DNA of 7,988 nt from Planctomycetales bacterium. GTDB taxonomy: Bacteria; Planctomycetota; Planctomycetia; Planctomycetales; Planctomycetaceae. Position 1 is the first letter of the stretch. The number at the start of each line of letters is the position of its first letter. Below the pieces are notes generated by a model. That model made no database searches and had not been told where the DNA came from. It was given only the letters and a program-made list of their open reading frames with translations. The stretch spans positions 1 to 7,988 of the forward strand of contig JAGVKR010000568.1 of NCBI GenBank assembly GCA_020050375.1, in the 5' to 3' direction. The position numbers were made by a program, and so were the translations under genes. Of the stretch, positions 5,969 to 7,988 are shown piece after piece.

Positions 5969-7858
5969 ATGGCTTGTTTGCGGTTGCGGGAGGTCAGTTT
6001 TAGCTACGGGGGGGCGAATATCGTCGAAGGGATCGACCTGCAGATCGAGCCGGGTGAGCGGATCGGTCTCCTTGGCAGAAACGGCGCGGGCAAGTCGACA
6101 TTGATGAAGCTCATCGATGGAGAGTTGCGTCCTGACAACGGCGAAGTCGAACGAGCACCTGGCCTGCGGATCGCTCGACTCGCCCAGGAGGTGCCGCGTG
6201 GCGAAGAGCATACCGTCTACGATGAAGTCGCCGGCGGCCTGGGTGAACAGGGAATGTTCGTTGCGCAGCTCCATGCCCTGACCGTTCGCGAGCAGGCGAC
6301 CCCTGGATCGACGGCGCCGGCGGAGCGCGATCGATTGCAGCACGCTGTCGACACCGAATCCGGGTGGAAGCTCCAGCGACAGATCGAGGGAGTGATCGAG
6401 CGCATGAGCCTCGATGCCGGAGCGCGATTCGAGTCGCTTTCGTCGGGCATGAAGCGGCGGGTGCTGCTCGCCCGGGCGCTCGTTTCCGATCCGGAGCTGC
6501 TGCTTCTCGATGAGCCGACGAACCATCTCGACATCGAGTCGATCGACTGGCTGGAGGATTTCCTGTTGCGCGAGGCGCGGACACTCGTTTTCATCACGCA
6601 CGATCGCGAGTTTTTGAAACGCCTGGCGACGCGGATTGTCGAGGTCGAGCGCGCGCGCCTGTTCGACTGGACCTGCGACTACCCGACGTTTCTCGCCCGA
6701 AAAGAGGCGATGCTCGAAGCCGAATCCCGGCAGGAATCGCTGTTCGACAAGAAGCTCGCCGAAGAAGAGGTCTGGATTCGCAAGGGGATCGAAGCCCGGC
6801 GCACCCGGAATATGGGCCGCGTTCGCGCGCTCGAGAAGATGCGCGAAGAGCGCCGCAACCGCCGCACGCAGACGGGAAACGTCCGTCTGCTGACGCAGGA
6901 TTCCGAACGCTCGGGCAACCTCGTGATCGACGTTCAGAACATCAGTCATAACTTCGGCGAACGGCCGATTCTGCGAGATGTCTCGACGACGATCTACCGC
7001 GGCGACAAGATCGGCATCCTCGGGCCCAACGGCGCAGGCAAGACGACTCTTCTGCGAATTCTGCTGGGTGAGCTGGCTCCCGAGAGCGGCACGGTCCGCA
7101 TGGGGACGAATTTGCAGATCGCTTATTTCGATCAGCTCCGGGCCCAACTCGACGAAGAAAAATCAGCCGCCGACAGCGTCGCGGAAGGAAACGATCGAGT
7201 GGTGGTCAACGGCCAGACCCGGCATGTCGTCGGTTACCTCAATGATTTTCTGTTCTCGGGAGAGCGGGCCCGCAGTCTGGTGCGATACCTTTCGGGGGGC
7301 GAGCGGAACCGGCTGCTCCTCGCCAGGATGTTCACGCGCCCGGCGAACCTGCTCGTTCTCGACGAGCCGACGAATGACCTCGATGCCGAGACGCTCGAAT
7401 TGCTCGAAGAGCTGCTGGTCGACTACTCGGGCACGGTCTTGCTCGTGAGCCACGACCGCGCGTTTCTCAACAACGTCGTGACCAGCACGCTGGTGTTCGA
7501 GCCCGATGGGATGGTGAAAGAGTTCGCCGGCGGATACGACGACTGGGCCCGCACGCGACAGATTGTCGCAGCGCCGGCCGCAGTCGAAACGAAATCCGAA
7601 ACGGCGTCGCGTCCGCAACGTGAACGTCCGCGGCGATTGAGCTACAAAGAGCAGCGCGAGCTCGAGAGCTTGCCGCAGCTTATCGAATCGCTCGAAGCCG
7701 AACAGGCCGAATTGCACGAGCGGCTTGCCGACCCCGCCTTCTATCAGCAACCCGGCCCCGAGATCGCCAAAGTGACCGGTCGCGTCGAATCGCTGCAGCA
7801 GGAGTTACAGACGGCTTATGAGCGGTGGGAAAGCCTGGAAAGCTCGACTACGACGTGA
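5969..7858 (+). CDS. uup: ABC-F family ATPase, Uup type
   Basis: This 629-residue protein has two ATPase domains in one chain and no membrane segments, so it is a soluble ABC-F protein rather than a transporter. ABC-F proteins act on the ribosome. E. coli Uup is linked to translation and ribosome function and to precise excision of transposons. Domain 1 has Walker A GRNGAGKST (36-44), signature LSSGM (157-161), Walker B LLLLDEPTNHLD (177-188) and switch His211. The linker (about 225-305) contains WIRKGIEARRTRNMGRVRAL (269-288), a block diagnostic of Uup. Domain 2 has GPNGAGKTT (352-360), LSGGE (441-445), LVLDEPTND (462-470) and His495. Residues 555-622 form the C-terminal coiled coil expected of Uup. 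The length fits the family. The first signature has Ser where Gly is usual. It starts 22 nt after the putative glycan gene and is probably co-transcribed with it. Both catalytic glutamates (182, 466) are present. Confidence 0.93.
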   Translation: MACLRLREVSFSYGGANIVEGIDLQIEPGERIGLLGRNGAGKSTLMKLIDGELRPDNGEVERAPGLRIARLAQEVPRGEEHTVYDEVAGGLGEQGMFVAQLHALTVREQATPGSTAPAERDRLQHAVDTESGWKLQRQIEGVIERMSLDAGARFESLSSGMKRRVLLARALVSDPELLLLDEPTNHLDIESIDWLEDFLLREARTLVFITHDREFLKRLATRIVEVERARLFDWTCDYPTFLARKEAMLEAESRQESLFDKKLAEEEVWIRKGIEARRTRNMGRVRALEKMREERRNRRTQTGNVRLLTQDSERSGNLVIDVQNISHNFGERPILRDVSTTIYRGDKIGILGPNGAGKTTLLRILLGELAPESGTVRMGTNLQIAYFDQLRAQLDEEKSAADSVAEGNDRVVVNGQTRHVVGYLNDFLFSGERARSLVRYLSGGERNRLLLARMFTRPANLLVLDEPTNDLDAETLELLEELLVDYSGTVLLVSHDRAFLNNVVTSTLVFEPDGMVKEFAGGYDDWARTRQIVAAPAAVETKSETASRPQRERPRRLSYKEQRELESLPQLIESLEAEQAELHERLADPAFYQQPGPEIAKVTGRVESLQQELQTAYERWESLESSTTT

Positions 7859-7964
7859 TTGGAAGTCCACGACGGGATCGGCGCCGGGCGCACTAAGAAA
7901 CCGTAAAAGTTTTATTTCCGCAAATGGACAATTCTGATAGAAGACGACCCGCCGTGATCCATGG

Positions 7965-7974
7965 AAGGGAGGTG
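7965..7974 (+). promoter_or_regulatory. Strong ribosome binding site of the next gene
   Basis: AAGGGAGGTG contains GGAGG ending six bases before ATG at 7979. This is one of the best Shine-Dalgarno matches in the window. It supports a real gene starting at the right edge. Confidence 0.65.
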
Positions 7975-7978
7975 TCTC

Positions 7979-7988
7979 ATGGCGGGAA
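7979..7988 (+). CDS. Start of an unidentified gene (cut by window edge)
   Basis: Only Met-Ala-Gly and one further base are visible. The evidence is the strong ribosome binding site in front of the ATG and the 120-nt gap after the ABC-F stop. That gap includes an A/T-rich stretch at 7897-7940 where a promoter could lie. I could not pick clear -35 and -10 boxes. Product unknown. Confidence 0.55.

Noticed and set aside
5861..7147. 428-residue open frame antisense to the ABC-F gene
   Set aside because: Long antisense frames are expected opposite G+C-rich genes. Its product has no family features, while the plus strand carries an unmistakable two-domain ABC-F protein.
7879..7886. CGGCGCCG palindrome after the ABC-F stop as a terminator
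   Set aside because: It is a short GC palindrome without a usable loop or an adjacent T run. The A/T stretch lies more than 20 bases downstream.

Overview
The window is a G+C-rich bacterial chromosomal segment with six recognisable protein genes and the first codons of a seventh. Its features suggest a planctomycete or a similar Gram-negative bacterium. These are an HAE1-type RND efflux permease, an exported histidine phosphatase, a short PadR regulator, a WsaF-type glycosyltransferase, a second glycan-related protein with a Cys cluster, and a Uup-type ABC-F ATPase. The taxonomic guess rests on family resemblance from memory, not on a marker gene.

Left block (1-1742, minus strand). The first 325 residues of an RND permease run off the left edge. 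Upstream of it, separated by a 158-nt gap, is a small secreted histidine phosphatase that most likely starts at a GTG behind a strong ribosome binding site. Divergent from the phosphatase, on the plus strand at 1947-2261, is a compact PadR-family regulator. The short region between the divergent genes holds two back-to-back sigma70-like promoters. A perfect 7-bp inverted repeat (1916-1934) overlaps the -35 of one promoter and the -10 of the other. This fits a PadR dimer repressing both its own gene and the phosphatase side. The PadR transcript looks nearly leaderless.

Middle (2262-3034). About 770 bases contain no gene I can support. The stretch includes an AT-richer patch and several perfect dyads. 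The strongest is a 12-bp palindrome directly abutting a 9-5-9 stem-loop followed by a short T run, about 75 nt before the first glycosyltransferase start.

Right block (3035-7858, plus strand). Three co-directional genes are closely spaced: a WsaF-like (GT4-type) glycosyltransferase, then after 95 nt a 468-residue glycan-related protein of unclear family, then after 22 nt a Uup-type ABC-F ATPase. The first two look like part of cell-surface polysaccharide synthesis. The ABC-F protein is a ribosome-associated housekeeping type and may simply share their transcript. A new gene begins at 7979 behind a near-consensus ribosome binding site and leaves the window.

I see no tRNA, rRNA, CRISPR array, insertion sequence or phage genes. 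The most interesting material is the dual-promoter operator at 1890-1949, the dyad cluster at 2927-2967, and the mosaic second glycan gene.
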